Source: Chrysomallon squamiferum (Eukaryota > Mollusca > Gastropoda > Neomphalida > Peltospiridae). Taken from it: a stretch of 64,000 nucleotides of DNA. The notes under the pieces are model-generated. The model was not told the DNA's origin. It saw only the letters and a list, made by a program, of their open reading frames with translations, and did no database searches. Position numbers and translations under genes: made by a program. This document shows, piece by piece, positions 9,002-21,350 of the stretch (positions are counted from its first letter, which is position 1; every line of letters begins with the position of its first letter). Location: assembly GCA_012295275.1 (NCBI GenBank), contig CM022666.1, forward strand, positions 4,622,887-4,686,886. Reading direction: 5' to 3'.

Positions 9002-10815
9002 AATAATTATTTGTGGTTGTTTGTGAACTGTAATGTTGGTATATCTAACCTTTTAAATTTATTCTTATATATCTTCCATTACTAATTAGTTATGCTATTG
9101 GAATATGGTTTAAAATGATTACATAATTGCTGGCGATACATGAACTGAATAAGAGTAATTAAGAACGAAGCAGAGGAAGCCTCATTTAATCAGTACTGCT
9201 GTACTATTAGGCATTATTACTGTACTAATAATCAGTACTACTGTACTATGAGACATTATTATTGTACTGCAGTGCACAGAGCCACGCAGTTTGCCCAGGA
9301 CAGATTTGTTTCACTGAATCCCGAGAGTCATGAATAATAACAAGTAATAGATAATTTTCTGTTACTTGCTTGCTATTACAAAATTACAGAATATTTTTGA
9401 AACACACTGGGCTTTCCACCCGAGCTATAAATAATTGTCAGGTCACTGGGTAAAGTTATCAACCGAATTACTATTAGACGGATTTAGAAAGTATGAATGA
9501 ACTATTATTGATATAAATAAATAGATCTGCTGTTGTGGTTGTTGTTGTTATTGTTGTTGAAAATGAATATGAACACCGATACATTTTTCAATTTTTATTA
9601 TTATTATTTTTCAGGTCTGTTCATTAACAAAGCAGTAACTAGGTCACGAACGCCATTCACAAGACAGTGCACCCATTCATAAAACTGTTTTAAAAATGTG
9701 TGTATGTGTGTGTGCTTCTTAAGATCAAGGTTTCTGAGAAATAATAAATAACATTCTTCTAGAACTGAGCTTTCCATCCAGGCTATAAATTTTACTTCAA
9801 GAGTATATAAGAGTATATGTGTGTGTGCGCGCGCACAGTATGATAGTAAATGATAGTAAAAACACTATACACTATTGCGCGTCCTAACGCTTGCTAATAC
9901 GCATGCGCATTTATTGAAAATTATGTCCAAGCCGTAAATAAAATGTATGAAAAACTGGTTTGTTTCACTAATGTTTATCCCCGATTCAACGAAAATGGTA
10001 GCCAACGAAAATGGTTCCGTTTTCAGGCTGTCTGAGCAAACCTATAAGGAGTAGTATTTCGGGCATTTTAAAGTTAGGGAAATAAGAAGAAAGTAACACG
10101 AAAACATTTTGTGAAGCAATATTTCTGTATTCATATTTCTGGCAATCTGCCTTACATATCATCATAGTCATGTCCACTCCAAGAACAAAAGCTGTCCCAA
10201 AACTAATCCTACATCTGCAAGTATTTGTAAAGAGGCATGCGCGGAAAAGTGACAGGAAGTTATTAATTAACATAATTTATATATATAATCATGCATTTCA
10301 TCAGACGTTGTTCTCTGCTTTTTAAATAAGAATGTTTTTTAATAATTTCAGTTTTTATTATCTCTGAAGTGTCAAGAACGTTGTATTTACGTTTATATGA
10401 GATGGAAATATCACCAACGTAGAATGAAATTTACACACTGCTGTCAAAAATACGTGATTGGTTACATGATTCGCTTGGCTGGTCCTAGTGTAGTAAATAT
10501 TATGCGATGGAGTGATCGTTGACTTTAACGACATCACTAAATACATTTTTAATCAACCGTTATATAACCCCACATTTACTGTTAAAGACCACATCGATAT
10601 ATATCGTAAGATAAAATTCTACACCGCAAAACAATGCAGGCTACTCTGTTTTGAAAAAAGCTAGGAATAATTGATATGCATATATATATATATATATATG
10701 TTTATTTTTATATGAAATAAATAAACAGTACAAGAAAAATAACTTTTTAATAAATCAATGGAAAATAAAATATATTACAGTCATTTATCTGATTATCACA
10801 CAGTTAATATTTTGT
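9002..10815. other. 3' flank of gene A, no gene seen
   Basis: No supported coding region. The sequence up to about 9860 is mirrored at 11016-12240 (B) and 29960-31190 (C). The remainder to the gap is mirrored at 28690-29650. A TG run and the CGCGCGCAC motif lie near 9815-9838. ORFs in this stretch have no splice or family support. Confidence 0.5.
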
Positions 10816-11015
10816 NNNNNNNNNNNNNNNNNNNNNNNNNNNNNNNNNNNNNNNNNNNNNNNNNNNNNNNNNNNNNNNNNNNNNNNNNNNNNNNNNNNNN
10901 NNNNNNNNNNNNNNNNNNNNNNNNNNNNNNNNNNNNNNNNNNNNNNNNNNNNNNNNNNNNNNNNNNNNNNNNNNNNNNNNNNNNNNNNNNNNNNNNNNNN
11001 NNNNNNNNNNNNNNN
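10816..11015. other. Assembly gap (200 N)
   Basis: A run of exactly 200 N at the centre of the inverted repeat. The round length suggests a placeholder for an unknown distance. Confidence 0.98.
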
Positions 11016-12037
11016 ATTAGGACGCGCAATAGTGTATAGTGTTTTTACTATCATTTACTATCATACTGTGCGCGCGCACGCACACATATACTCTTATACA
11101 TTTTTTTTTACTTTAATTTTAATCATTTTTTTATTATTATTTACTTCTTTTTTTTTTACCATTGTTTTTAATTAATTATATTTTTGCCTTTTTTTTTTCT
11201 TCTTTTTTTTCTTGATGTTTTACAAACTTTATTTATTACTGATTATGAAGTAAAATTTATAGCCTGGATGGAAAGCTCAGTTCTAGAAGAATGTTACTTA
11301 TTATTTCTCAGAAACCTTAATCTTAAGAAACACACAAACATACACACACATTTTTAAAACAGTCTTATGAATGGGTGCACTGTCTTGCAAATGGCGATCA
11401 TGACCTAGTTACTGCTTTGTTAATGTACAGACCTAAAAATTAATAATAATAAAAATGAAAATAGTATCGGTGTTCATATTTATTTTCAACAACAATAACA
11501 ACAACAACCACAACAATTGATGCATTTATTTATATCAATAATAATGCATTCAAACTTTCTAAATCCGTCTATTATTAATTCGGTTGACATCTTTACCTAG
11601 TGACCTGACAACTATTAATAACTTGGGTGGAAAGCCCAGTGTGTTGCAAAAATAGCTTGTTATTTTGTAATTGCTAGCAAGTAACAGAAAAGTATCTATT
11701 ACTTGTTAGTATTCATGACTCTCGGGATCCACTGATACAAATCTGTCCTGGACAAACTGCGTGGCTCTGTGCACTGCAATACAATAATAATGTCTCATAG
11801 TACAATAATAATGTCTCATAGTACAGCAGTACTGATTGAATAAGGCTTCCTCTCCTTCGTTGTTAATTACTTTTATTCAGTTCATGTATCGCCAGCAATT
11901 ATTTAATCATTTTAAATCATATTCCAATAGCATAACTAATTATTAATGGAACAAATATAAAAATAAATGTAAAAAGGTTAGATATACCAACATCACAAAT
12001 CACAAAAGACCACAAATTATTATTATTATTATTATTA

Positions 12038-12081
<44 letters not shown>

Positions 12082-12244
12082 CACCCACTGAAGACTTTGA
12101 AGAAAGATCCAATTATGTCTAATATAAATGTTTCACGATAATGTTAAAGTAAAAGGTTCGTTTTATATATTCAAGTCCATAGATACAGTGGGCGTACAGA
12201 AAATTATACATTAACAGTTATAACTGAGGCCTCTCGTAACAATT

Positions 12245-13173
12245 TTAAAACATATACAGGCCAAAGTAGGTTGTCTCAGGATCTCCCAAAATGTTCTTCA
12301 CAACTGATGTTCTCACCACGACAGTGTCATTGGCTTTCAGGTAGTAGACAGCTCCAATGTAGGAAGGAACAAAACGTTCCTTGTCTCCTCGTAATTTGCA
12401 TATTGGTTGAGGATTTCTATAGAGGACTTCATAATTTGGTAATTTTTCAATAGAGTGACACAGCCTAGCGTATTCAAGCTCTCTGATTTGGTTGGCATGG
12501 AATACAACGTTGCTGTATATGAAGTAGTAAGCAGCTTCTTTGACTTGAATCCCGTCAGCGACAACAGCCGCAGCTCCTTTCACAAACGATCTTTTACCAG
12601 ACGACGTCCATTTGATGAGAGGCTTCGGTGTGTCTGAAAAGTTTGTAAGAAGAAATTATTTTTAAATAATATTTTTATTTTAAATTGTCAACAGTTGTAG
12701 TTAATATTACTAATATATTTCTATAACTACTACAAACTCCTGCTATTGACTACTTTAGTACCATCATTCATACTTTTACTACTAACGTGCTAATACTATT
12801 GTTATCACAATTTCTTCTATTATTTCCTAACCACTACTAATAACTATGTGAATACTACTACAACTACTTTTACCAGACCAACTACTACTATTACTTCTAT
12901 TTTACTACTACCACATTTATTACCAAATCACCTCTTTTAACAGAGTACAATTACTCTGCTACTAATACTACTACTCTACTACTACTATTACTAGTAATCT
13001 ACTACTACTACTACTACTACTACTGCTGCTGCTACCACTGCAACTACTACTTGTTTTAATACTTTTGTCATATGTTGCATTCATTTCCATTTGTAGATGA
13101 GCCGATGTCTTCACATCGTTTTTATTATTCAGATTGTAAGCGACCTCTCTGATCTGTTTAAGTTTCTGTTCTG

Positions 13174-13232
<59 letters not shown>

Positions 13233-14186
13233 CAAATGTAGACTAGTGATACATGTATAAATATATGGTTTCGTACATACATACATAGATTCGTAGACAT
13301 TGTTTTTCTTATCTAAATTCAAAACATGAGCGACATCTCTGATCTGCTGAAGTTTTGGTTCTGAAACACACACGCAGACATAAACACACATAAATATACA
13401 CTTGTACATGTTTACATACATAGACTGTACACAAATATGTCCATACATACAAATACATAATTATAGAAACAATTGTGGATATTTAAATATGCGTGCCTGA
13501 GTGTTTCTGTTTGGGTCTTTTTCTGTAAGTTTGTCTGTCTGTGTTTGTGTATGTATTTGTTTATGACTTTTCTTGTGTGAGTCTGTGTTTCTTCGACTTT
13601 GTGTTTTTATGTATATGTGTGTGTGTTAACTTACCACTTTTCTCAGCTTTTGTATGACTTTCACTCAGTTTCTAAAAAAAATTTTAATATCCAATTTGAA
13701 ACTAGTCCACAATAATCAATTTTAAATGTATAAATATTTTTCAGCACTATTAATTTCTGCTTTTCGTAATTCAAATATTATTATTTCATTATAATGTATT
13801 GTACTTTTGAATATTTTTATAAAGAATTTACCTCTTTCTTAATTTCATATCTACAAACAACATTATTTTTCTTCAGTTAATACATTTATGGAATATAAGT
13901 TTTTAGAATTAAATACAGAATTTACCTTTTTCATAATTTCACTGATCACTTTTTCTCCATCTCTGTAACAGCAATATGTGGTACTGTTCCTGGTTCTGGT
14001 CGTAGATTTGTCATCACAACAGTTTTCTCCTCGTTTGCACGAGATTTTCACACACAGTTCCTTGTCAAACAACAAGCTGGTTTCTCTGTTCAGAAATTCG
14101 TTTAATGTTACAGATGGAATGGAAATGATGAGTATGAAGTTTAGTACCATAAGACAAATGGCAATGACTGGACGAATTGGTACCAT
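12245..14186 (-). CDS. TNF-superfamily-like ligand, copy B
   Basis: Coding exons 14186-13926, 13671-13635, 13170-13063 and 12633-12245 match copy A in length and phase and give 264 codons. Anchor, six stalk cysteines, coiled-coil exon and TNF domain are all present. The domain keeps YYFIYSNVVF, the two cysteines (LCHSI and ICKL) and YFGLYMF at the end. It differs from A in the loop before SYIGAV (GDKERFV for RYQEGFV) and near the C-terminus (KNILGDP). The donor of the 108-nt exon is weak (GTATTA rather than GTAAGA), but that exon is phase-symmetric, so skipping would keep frame. Probably functional; expression is untested. Confidence 0.8.
13178..13230. repeat. (TA)n microsatellite in intron of gene B
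   Basis: A TA run immediately before the acceptor of the 108-nt exon. It is expanded relative to gene A (about 7824-7838) and is also present in gene C (32178-32212). The variation alters acceptor spacing between copies. Confidence 0.95.
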
Positions 14187-14326
14187 TTTGTGTAACAACT
14201 TTTATTTCCTTCAGAAGTAGTCTGTAAAACATGACGAAAAGAAGAAAAAAATGCTATTAGTAATAAATAATACCAAGATAAATATACACACACACGCACA
14301 CGTACACAGTCTCAATATGCACACAC

Positions 14327-14443
14327 CTATACTGATTCTGCCACACTCGGAGTTACTCCCCCTACTCTCGTTATCTACAGAATCGCCAAACAAAGCCTCT
14401 GTTAAAATTTCTCTGGTTTGCTCTGTCTTGTTTGACTGGGCAG
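14327..14443 (-). other. Second non-coding exon of gene B
   Basis: 117 nt, same boundaries as in gene A, with acceptor CATTTCAG and donor GTGTGTG. On the opposite strand a 95-codon frame (14251-14538) is open across it, as in A and C; I treat that as a shadow. Confidence 0.5.
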
Positions 14444-14708
14444 CTGAAATGTTTGTTATGAATATTTACAATTCTGGTAGCTCAGCCCTCTTGGCTCTTT
14501 TGATAAACGTTACACTAGGATTGTTCAATGTATCTTAATCCATAATAATTTCTCCGTTTTGACTTATTTATTTTAATATCGTTATTATTTTGTTGTGTTG
14601 TGTTTTCTCAAGTGGATATAAACATAAATTAGCTGTCATTAAACTCAATACATCTAAAGAAATAATTCCATAAGATTTTTAGAAAACGAGCCCCCAAATT
14701 AATTATTT

Positions 14709-14754
14709 GAAAAATCCCGGACGAGAGCCCCAACTTTTATGTTCCTGTCACGAG
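14709..14754 (-). promoter_or_regulatory. kappaB-like site with mutated E-box, gene B
   Basis: GGGATTTTTC is kept (14709-14718). The E-box of A, C and D is changed to CACGAG at 14749-14754. If the pair matters, B should be regulated differently. Confidence 0.3.
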
Positions 14755-15566
14755 GCTCACATTTTTAAACACGTTGTATGTTTTATTATGGCTCAGTCTA
14801 GGGTAACAATGTGTTTTAATGGTCTCCTAACAAAGAATATAAACGCTAAATTGACAGCAATCTATATAAATCAATAAGTCTCTCTACTCACTAGAGAAAT
14901 AAACACAACACCAGTTAAGGTTCACGTTTATTATTTAATTATGATATACAGGTGACTTGATAATAATATATTAAACAATCATAAAACATACGTTTACGTA
15001 ATTCTGATTAATGATACGAGTACGGTCATACGGGGAAAGAAGACAAAATATTGGTTTCCCCGCCTGACTGATATTTCGTCTTGACTACTTACGTTTCTCT
15101 TTAATTACCTTTGAACCTGGAATCTTGAATCAAATTAACGTACTAATCAGAGCAAGCACGTCTACGACAGGCAGGCTTTCTGACAGGTCAGCAGTACTTT
15201 AATTACCGAACGAACGTACGAAAAATAATTAACGTGCTAATCAGAGCTAGCTATTGTGAAGCACGTCTATAATTACCAAAATGCAGCTCTTTTTATAACA
15301 ACGCCATGGAGTTGAAAAATTAGCGGAAACAATAAAAGGAGCGGAGCTCTGATTGAAGTAACAAATTTGAATTCCGTGACTTTCTTAACCGCGATATTCA
15401 GTTTTTTCAAGTTGGTGTAATATCACATAATATTATACAAATGAAATAGTGAAATTGTAAATGAAATTATAATTCTATATATATATATATAACCTATGAA
15501 ATAAGTGAAATTATAATTTTGTATAAAAATATATAACCTATGAAATAAGTTGAACATTTTACATAC

Positions 15567-15652
15567 CTAAATAATGAAATCAATCACGTCTTCGGCGGGC
15601 ACGCTTTTTGACAGGTCTCTGACTGAACTGACAGAAGTCGCTGGATTTTATA
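15567..15652 (-). promoter_or_regulatory. TATA box and leader exon of gene B
   Basis: TATAAAAT (15645-15652) precedes a leader exon ending in ATTATTTAG with donor GTATGTAAAATG at 15566. The layout matches A, C and D, although the donor is GTATGT rather than GTAAGT. Confidence 0.45.
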
Positions 15653-15893
15653 CTTGCGATTTTGAAGAGATCGTATCGTATTGTCTACCTGCTCACGCAT
15701 TCATTTTTGATTGGCTAAGAGGAAGTGTCGTCTGCTTTGTTTGAATTTATTGGTTAATTGTTTTTCTTCTGTCGTATTTAATTATTTGCTGTATATTTCG
15801 TAGTCAACGTAATAAAATGAGCAAACCTATTAAATGTATTGTTTATGTGTATTGTTCAAAAATAAATTACATACAATAGTTGATATTGCTATA

Positions 15894-16070
15894 TTAGTAA
15901 TAGTTGTTGTTGTTGTGTATGTTATTATTATTACGACTGCTTTTGTCGTTATTGTTAAATAAAGAGTACAGCGTAACTTCTAGTCCTGTGTCAACTAAGC
16001 CATAAACAACAAAAGGAAAACATGTAGTCTGTGTATCACACAGTGGAAAGTTCCAGCCCGGATTTGTCAT
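15894..16070 (-). CDS. Conserved short ORF upstream of gene B
   Basis: 58 codons starting MTNPGWNFPLCDTQTTCF and keeping the W, two C and LYSLFNNNDKSSRNN core. It is too short for many ORF filters but is the intact counterpart of 4658-4888. Function unknown. Confidence 0.3.
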   Translation of the reverse strand: MTNPGWNFPLCDTQTTCFPFVVYGLVDTGLEVTLYSLFNNNDKSSRNNNNIHNNNNYY

Positions 16071-16478
16071 CTTACACGTAATCGGAATAAATAAGTGTAG
16101 TCATCCATCTATTATTACAGGGCCAGGAGTATAAAATGTCTCAGAAATATCTGCCTGTGACGGAAGAATCTTCTGCTTGCAAACGGAAAAAGTCACAATT
16201 TTTTATATAACAAAATGTGTGGATTTATAGAGTATTGAATGTGGCATCATAGTCTACATGGGGTAACTGTTAAGCTTACTGATTAGGTCAGTTAAGCTAG
16301 ATTAAAGAAAGAGGTTTCATACTGTGCAGGGGTGGTGACTTGTTACCCTTATTAATTAGGCAGGATTAAAGAAAGAGGTTTCATACTGTGCAGGGGTGAT
16401 GCTTGGGTCCAGCTTACTGATTAGGATAGATTTAAACTAAGAGCTTCCTATTGTAAACTATTTATAAAATGTCACATG

Positions 16479-16666
16479 TTAAAATGTGTTTGACTATATA
16501 TTCTCCAGCTTGCTCTAGTATCAGAAGTATGTTTAATACGGAAGATATTTATATCAATATGGATGGTAATAAAATCTGTTACACTGCGACAGAATGTCTT
16601 CGTGATATTGGGTGGAACATCAGACTAATCCATCATCTTTATAATCAAAGAACACTAACACGTTGA
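16479..16666 (+). pseudogene. Diverged TNF-domain first-half exon, copy P2
   Basis: Matches P3-P7 but lacks about 15 bases that encode the EGFVYA core. The start of the frame and the RDIGWNIRL end are intact. No acceptor is seen. It is the most damaged copy. Confidence 0.45.
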
Positions 16667-16932
16667 AAAATAACGCGAGTCCCTTTGCTTCTTCATATAC
16701 GATTTTTGTTTGTTTCCAGGGTAACGGTCGCTGTCCACTGAACGCACTGTGTAACTAGTTATGTAGATGTTTTCTCCTCTGTATTAACCCGTATGTGATT
16801 GTTGTGACAGATTACATGTGTGTTTCTGTGTTTGTGTTTGTCTGTCTGTGTTTGTGTCTATGTGTAGAATAAATGTGTATGTGTGCGTGTATGTTTATAT
16901 TTGTGTTTGTGTATGTTTCTGTGTTAACTTAT

Positions 16933-17281
16933 CACTTTTCCCGGCTTTTGTGTGACTTTCACTCAGTTTCTAAAAAGAATTTTGATAACGACTTTGAAAC
17001 TCGTCCATAATAATCAAGTTTAAATTAATAAATATGTTTCATCACAATGAATTTCTCCTTTTCATAATACAAATTTTATATTATTAAACGTATATGGATC
17101 TTTCTTCTCAATTTCATTTATAATGAACTTAACTATTTAATATTTTTATATAGAATTTACCCATTTCTACATACAGCCATTTTGTTGCTGTTATTGTTAC
17201 ATTTAATGCATTTATGAAACTGGTGCGTATCAAGTTTAGTACTATAAAAGAAATGACAATGACCGGACGAATTGACTTCAT
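16933..17281 (-). pseudogene. TNF-like gene remnant R1 (anchor and 37-nt exon)
   Basis: On the minus strand an ATG at 17281 begins MKSIRPVIVISFIVLN, clearly related to MVPIRPVIAIPLMVLS of gene A. The cysteine stalk is deleted and the frame soon ends. The 37-nt exon (16969-16933) is present but its donor is changed from GTAAGT to ATAAGT. The TNF-domain exon is absent. This is a dead copy that best preserves the N-terminus among the five remnants. Confidence 0.6.
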
Positions 17282-17299
17282 TTTCATATAGATGCAGTC

Positions 17300-17850
17300 T
17301 GTATGAAAGATAATACAAATTTATTAGTAATCAATAATACCAAGATAAAGACATACACATAAATAACATTCTTTCAAAAAATATCAATAAAATATAAAGT
17401 AAAATAATAAATAAAACCACACACACAAAAAACAAAACAGTACAAACAAGTCACATAATATTCTACGCGCGCGAACGCACAGAGAAGAGAGGGGGCCAGT
17501 CAGCTGTGGTGTTTTTGGACGAGGACCAAGTTAATGTAATAATTGGAGTCCAAGTGTTCAGTTGGCTGACCAAGCGTTGCCGACGCCTGAACAGTAGTAG
17601 CGTGAATGAAGCAGACAGAGAAATGAGATATCTAGGCACATAGGTAAATATTTCACAGACAGAAACTGTTGATATCACGTGTACCGTGCATTTGGAACAA
17701 ACTACGTCGCTTAGAAGTGTTTATAAACACTGCTCGGGTAGGATTCCTTTTAAAGATAAACAGAAGATATTTTAAAATTGTTACCGTCATCGACGAATAT
17801 AAAACTATTAAAACTCAGTAATGATATATGTGTGTGTGGATTTGCACGTA

Positions 17851-17883
<33 letters not shown>

Positions 17884-18700
17884 GTATCTATGTATGTGAT
17901 ATGAACATGGTTTTATAACAACAATATACAACCTATTGTGTATAAAGTATACAAATTATCCTTCATAAATTAAGTCATGTCACTGGTGTATCAGTGAAAA
18001 GTCAGTTGAAAAATATTCTCATTAATTTTACTTGATATTTAAAAAATAAAAGAAGAAAATGATAAATGCAGAACAAGACATTTGTACTACGTTTAAAGTA
18101 ACTATCCAAGTAATAAAAATTCTGAACATCTGACCAGAGGTATCGCTGTAGTCTTTATTTAACAACAATGACAACAGCAAACAATACTAATTATAATGAT
18201 GATGATGATAATAATGATAAATTTAATAGTAGTAGTAGCAGCAGCAGCACTAATATAAATAGAAAGAATAATAGAAAGAATAATACTAGTAATCATGATT
18301 ATATAGTAATAATATAGTAGTAGTAATAATGATGAAGATGATAGTGGTAATAAAGTTAATGATAATTATGACAGTCATCATAAAATTAATAATGATGATG
18401 ATGATAATAGTGAAAATAAAATTAATAATCATAATATTTATGATTTTGGAATGCTTCTAAAAAGAAAAGTCTTATTGTGATAAAACAAAAAAATGCTTTA
18501 AATAGATTGTTTATTATGCAAATTGTACATGAAAATTTAATGTAGCATATATAAATATTTGTCACTCTCATAATTTCATTGCACAAGTACATACTGTATA
18601 AAAAAACACTTAACTTGAATTATTCATTATAAACCAATGAGCGAACATTTAACTTTCATCAGTCAATTTATATAGAAAACCAATATTATGTAAATATTTA
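17300..18700. other. Module DNA without a clear gene
   Basis: Contains blocks shared with 22-24, 38-40, 43-45 and 53-56 kb, such as GTTAATGTAATAATTGG near 17530 and CAGAGAAATGAGATATC near 17610, a TG/TA tract near 17850-17885 and GAT/AAT trinucleotide tracts near 18195-18430. A 71-codon frame on minus at 17678-17463 has no supporting signal. Confidence 0.4.
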
Positions 18701-18720
18701 TTCACTGAATACATCTCTAG

Positions 18721-19192
18721 AACACATTCAGTGTTTGTAGAACATCCACTGTACAGATTTACAGAACACAGACCATCAGTAGTACATACATTACATATTC
18801 AATGTACAAAGAAAAGCCACTATACATGGAGTATTCATTATCATTTGACATTAATTATATTTACAACATCCACAGATGTACATGTTTAGAATATCAACTG
18901 TACAAAAACATCTTTGTACATAGAACATCTACAGCAGAACATCTATTGTGTACAAAATATCTACCATACAAGAACATTCACTGTACACTGAACATCTATT
19001 GTACATGCGCATCCAATGTACAGTGTATACAGAACATCTATACAAGATCATCTTTTTACACAGGACAAAGACTGTAGAACAACCACTGTATACAGAACAT
19101 TCACTGCAGAAGAACACATTTTGTACATAGAATATCATCTGTACTAGAGCATCCACTATACAACGAATATCCAGTGTACAAGAATATCCAGT
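18721..19192. repeat. About 18-bp TGTACA minisatellite, array 1
   Basis: Degenerate units built on TGTACA-AGAACATC-AT alternate at 17 and 18 bp. Further arrays lie at 24056-24452, 56490-56800 and 62010-62560. The long frames across it are by-products of the repeat. Confidence 0.8.
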
Positions 19193-19293
19193 AAAAAAAA
19201 AAAAAATTCTGAATAATAATGATGACAGTGAAAAATGTAGGATGATGACCATGACAACCTTTGTTCTTACTTATAATATTTTTAGGTTTTAAA

Positions 19294-19372
19294 TTAATTT
19301 CTTTTCATGCATCTTTCATTGTCTGATCCTCGCTGGTTTAAAAAAGTATTCTTAGCCTGACAAAAACCAGAT
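19294..19372 (-). pseudogene. Repeated 78-nt exon-like unit, copy with an extra T
   Basis: Acceptor TTTTAACAG, then 79 nt to TAA. The extra T in the T-run places the CQAKNTFLNQRGSDN frame in phase 2, the phase left by the transmembrane exon seen at 25124-25279. The other copies have 78 nt and need a different phase. No donor follows, so it would be a terminal exon. Speculative. Confidence 0.3.
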
Positions 19373-19734
19373 CTGTTAAAAGATGAAAAGAGAGAAAGTA
19401 AAAAAAAAAGAATTAATTTCATGGAGTAAGTTTAGTTCAAATAATATGAAAGAAATAATTATTTGTTTATCTGTTCTGCATGAGAAACAAGTCAACTGTT
19501 GATCATTTCAGCTTGGAGGTCTATGAATCTGTTCTGAACTTTAAAAATAAATACATATTAAAATACACTGTATATTCCAGATCACAGCATGTCAGTTTTA
19601 TAATATCATATACTGAATACATGATATTTGCTTTACTGAATCTTTAATACTACATTCTTTGATTTGTAAATTACAGAATACATACTTTAATGTAACGATC
19701 TTTAAGGTTACCGTACTGGAATAATACTGTATCA

Positions 19735-20560
19735 GTTGGTATATAAATTACATGGCATCTAATGCACTCTATTAATCTTTAATACTCTATCCCTGGATAT
19801 GTAAAATTATATGGTATGTGCTGCAGTCTATTAATCTTTAATACTCTATCCCTGGATATATTAGTTTCATGGTATGTACTGCACTCTATTAATTTTTAAT
19901 ACTCTATCCCTGGATATATAAGTTACATGGTATCTACAGCATTCTCTTAATCTTTAAAACTGTATCCCTGGATATATAAGTTACATGGTATGTACTGCAC
20001 TGTATTAATCGTTAAGGTCTATGAATCAATTCTGAAATTTAAAAAAAATATATATTCAGATACACTGTATATTCTACATCACAGTATTTCAGTTTTATAA
20101 TATCATACACTGAATATATGGTATTTGTTATGCTGAATCTTTAATATTATATCCTCTGATTTATAAATTACATGATATGTACTGTAATAATTATGTGTAT
20201 TATATCCTTGGATATACACATTAATGTATTCATTTATACTCTACACCACAGGACCTCATTTGTTTATAAAATAATACACAGAATACATATTATTTGCAAT
20301 ACTGAATCTGTAATATTATATCTTTGAATATATAAATTACATGGTATGTACTGTATTTTATTATATATTATTTAATACTATATTACTGGATACATAAATT
20401 ACATGGTATGTACTGCACTCTATTAATCTTTAATACTGGAAAACAAATACATGGTATGTACTGCAGTCTATTAATCTTTAATACTGGATACATAAATTAC
20501 ATGGTATGTACTGTACTTAATTATATAATATTTAATACTGTCTCCCTGTAAATATAAACT
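19735..20560. repeat. About 60-bp minisatellite, array 1
   Basis: Units contain TTACATGGTATGTACTG, CTCTATTAATCTTTAATACT and CCCTGGATATATAA, with a spacing of 60 bp where measured (19766 to 19826). A second large array is 57525-58215; short pieces lie near 25500-25610, 40990-41115 and 63594-63640. Array 1 runs directly into the P3 exon, as array 2 runs into P7. Confidence 0.8.
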
Positions 20561-20642
20561 ACATGATATGAAATGTACTGGAATAATACTGTATTCTGCA
20601 TGTTTAAAATATATTATTCTGCAACTTTTGTCTTATTTCCAA

Positions 20643-20821
20643 TTAAAATGTGTTTCACTGTATATTCTCCAGCTTGCTTTAGTATTAGAAGTATATATAA
20701 TATGGAAGTTATTCATAGCAATAAGGGTGGTATCAAAATCTGTTATGAAGGGTTCGTGTATGCTGCCGTAGAATTTCTTCGTGATATCGGGTGGAACATC
20801 AGACTAAACCATCAACATTAA
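20643..20821 (+). pseudogene. Diverged TNF-domain first-half exon, copy P3
   Basis: The frame reads MCFTVYSPACFSIRS and GIKICYEGFVYAAVEF before TAA. The acceptor is mutated: TTTCCAATT against TTTCCAGTT in P5 and P7. The second-half exon (21351-21526) follows 530 bp later. Residues GIKICYEGFVYAAVEF line up with the strand C-D part of the TNF domain in genes A to C. Confidence 0.5.
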
Positions 20822-21350
20822 AATCAAAGAACATTAACAAAATGTGTTTAATGTATCGTTCACTGCTAATATATTTCTTAATTAAAAATTGTGACTTCTT
20901 TTCGGGAATAATTATCATCTGCTGAGTGGTAGGTGTAACGGACTCTTGTTTATCAGAAAGATCTGGCGACAGACGTCAAGCTGCAAGGTCGGGAACACGT
21001 TGACAAATAACGTGAGTCCCTCTTTCATAAAAGTGCGGAGATTATTATTATTTTTTTTTTTTTGGTTAGGGTATCGGTCGCTGTCCACTGAATGCACTGT
21101 GTAACTAGTTATTTATATGTTTGCTCTTCTGTATTAATCCTGACGTGATTGTTGTGATCGATTACCATCATTCTATTCATCTATATTATTCTTTACTGCT
21201 ATATTGAATACAGTGTTAAAAGTGTATTGCGTTTGTTGTGTTCTAGTGTATATATACACATATATGCTTTATTATTAGATTATGCATGTGTTCATATTTT
21301 TGTTTAATAGATATTACCAGTGAAGGAATTTTTGTTTTTATGTTTGCCAG

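Larger units (their letters stand above)
5075..9860. repeat. Left arm of the A/B inverted repeat
   Basis: From the leader exon of gene A to about 9860 the sequence is repeated in reverse complement at 11016-15690, with the same gene structure and mostly small differences. The inner boundary at 11016 coincides with the N gap, so the true centre is not resolved. Confidence 0.85.
11016..15690. repeat. Right arm of the A/B inverted repeat
   Basis: Reverse complement of 5075-9860 with indels. Its leader intron (15010-15430) differs from arm A and instead matches the D block (47770-48180). The first part, 11016-12240, is the 3' flank of gene B and holds no gene. Confidence 0.85.

Noticed and set aside
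13978-14220. 80-codon ORF antisense to the anchor exon (also 6817-7059 and 32992-33234)
   Set aside because: It mirrors the 87-codon TNF exon in the opposite strand. The TNF strand has splice sites, an anchor and cysteines; the antisense frame has no signal of its own.
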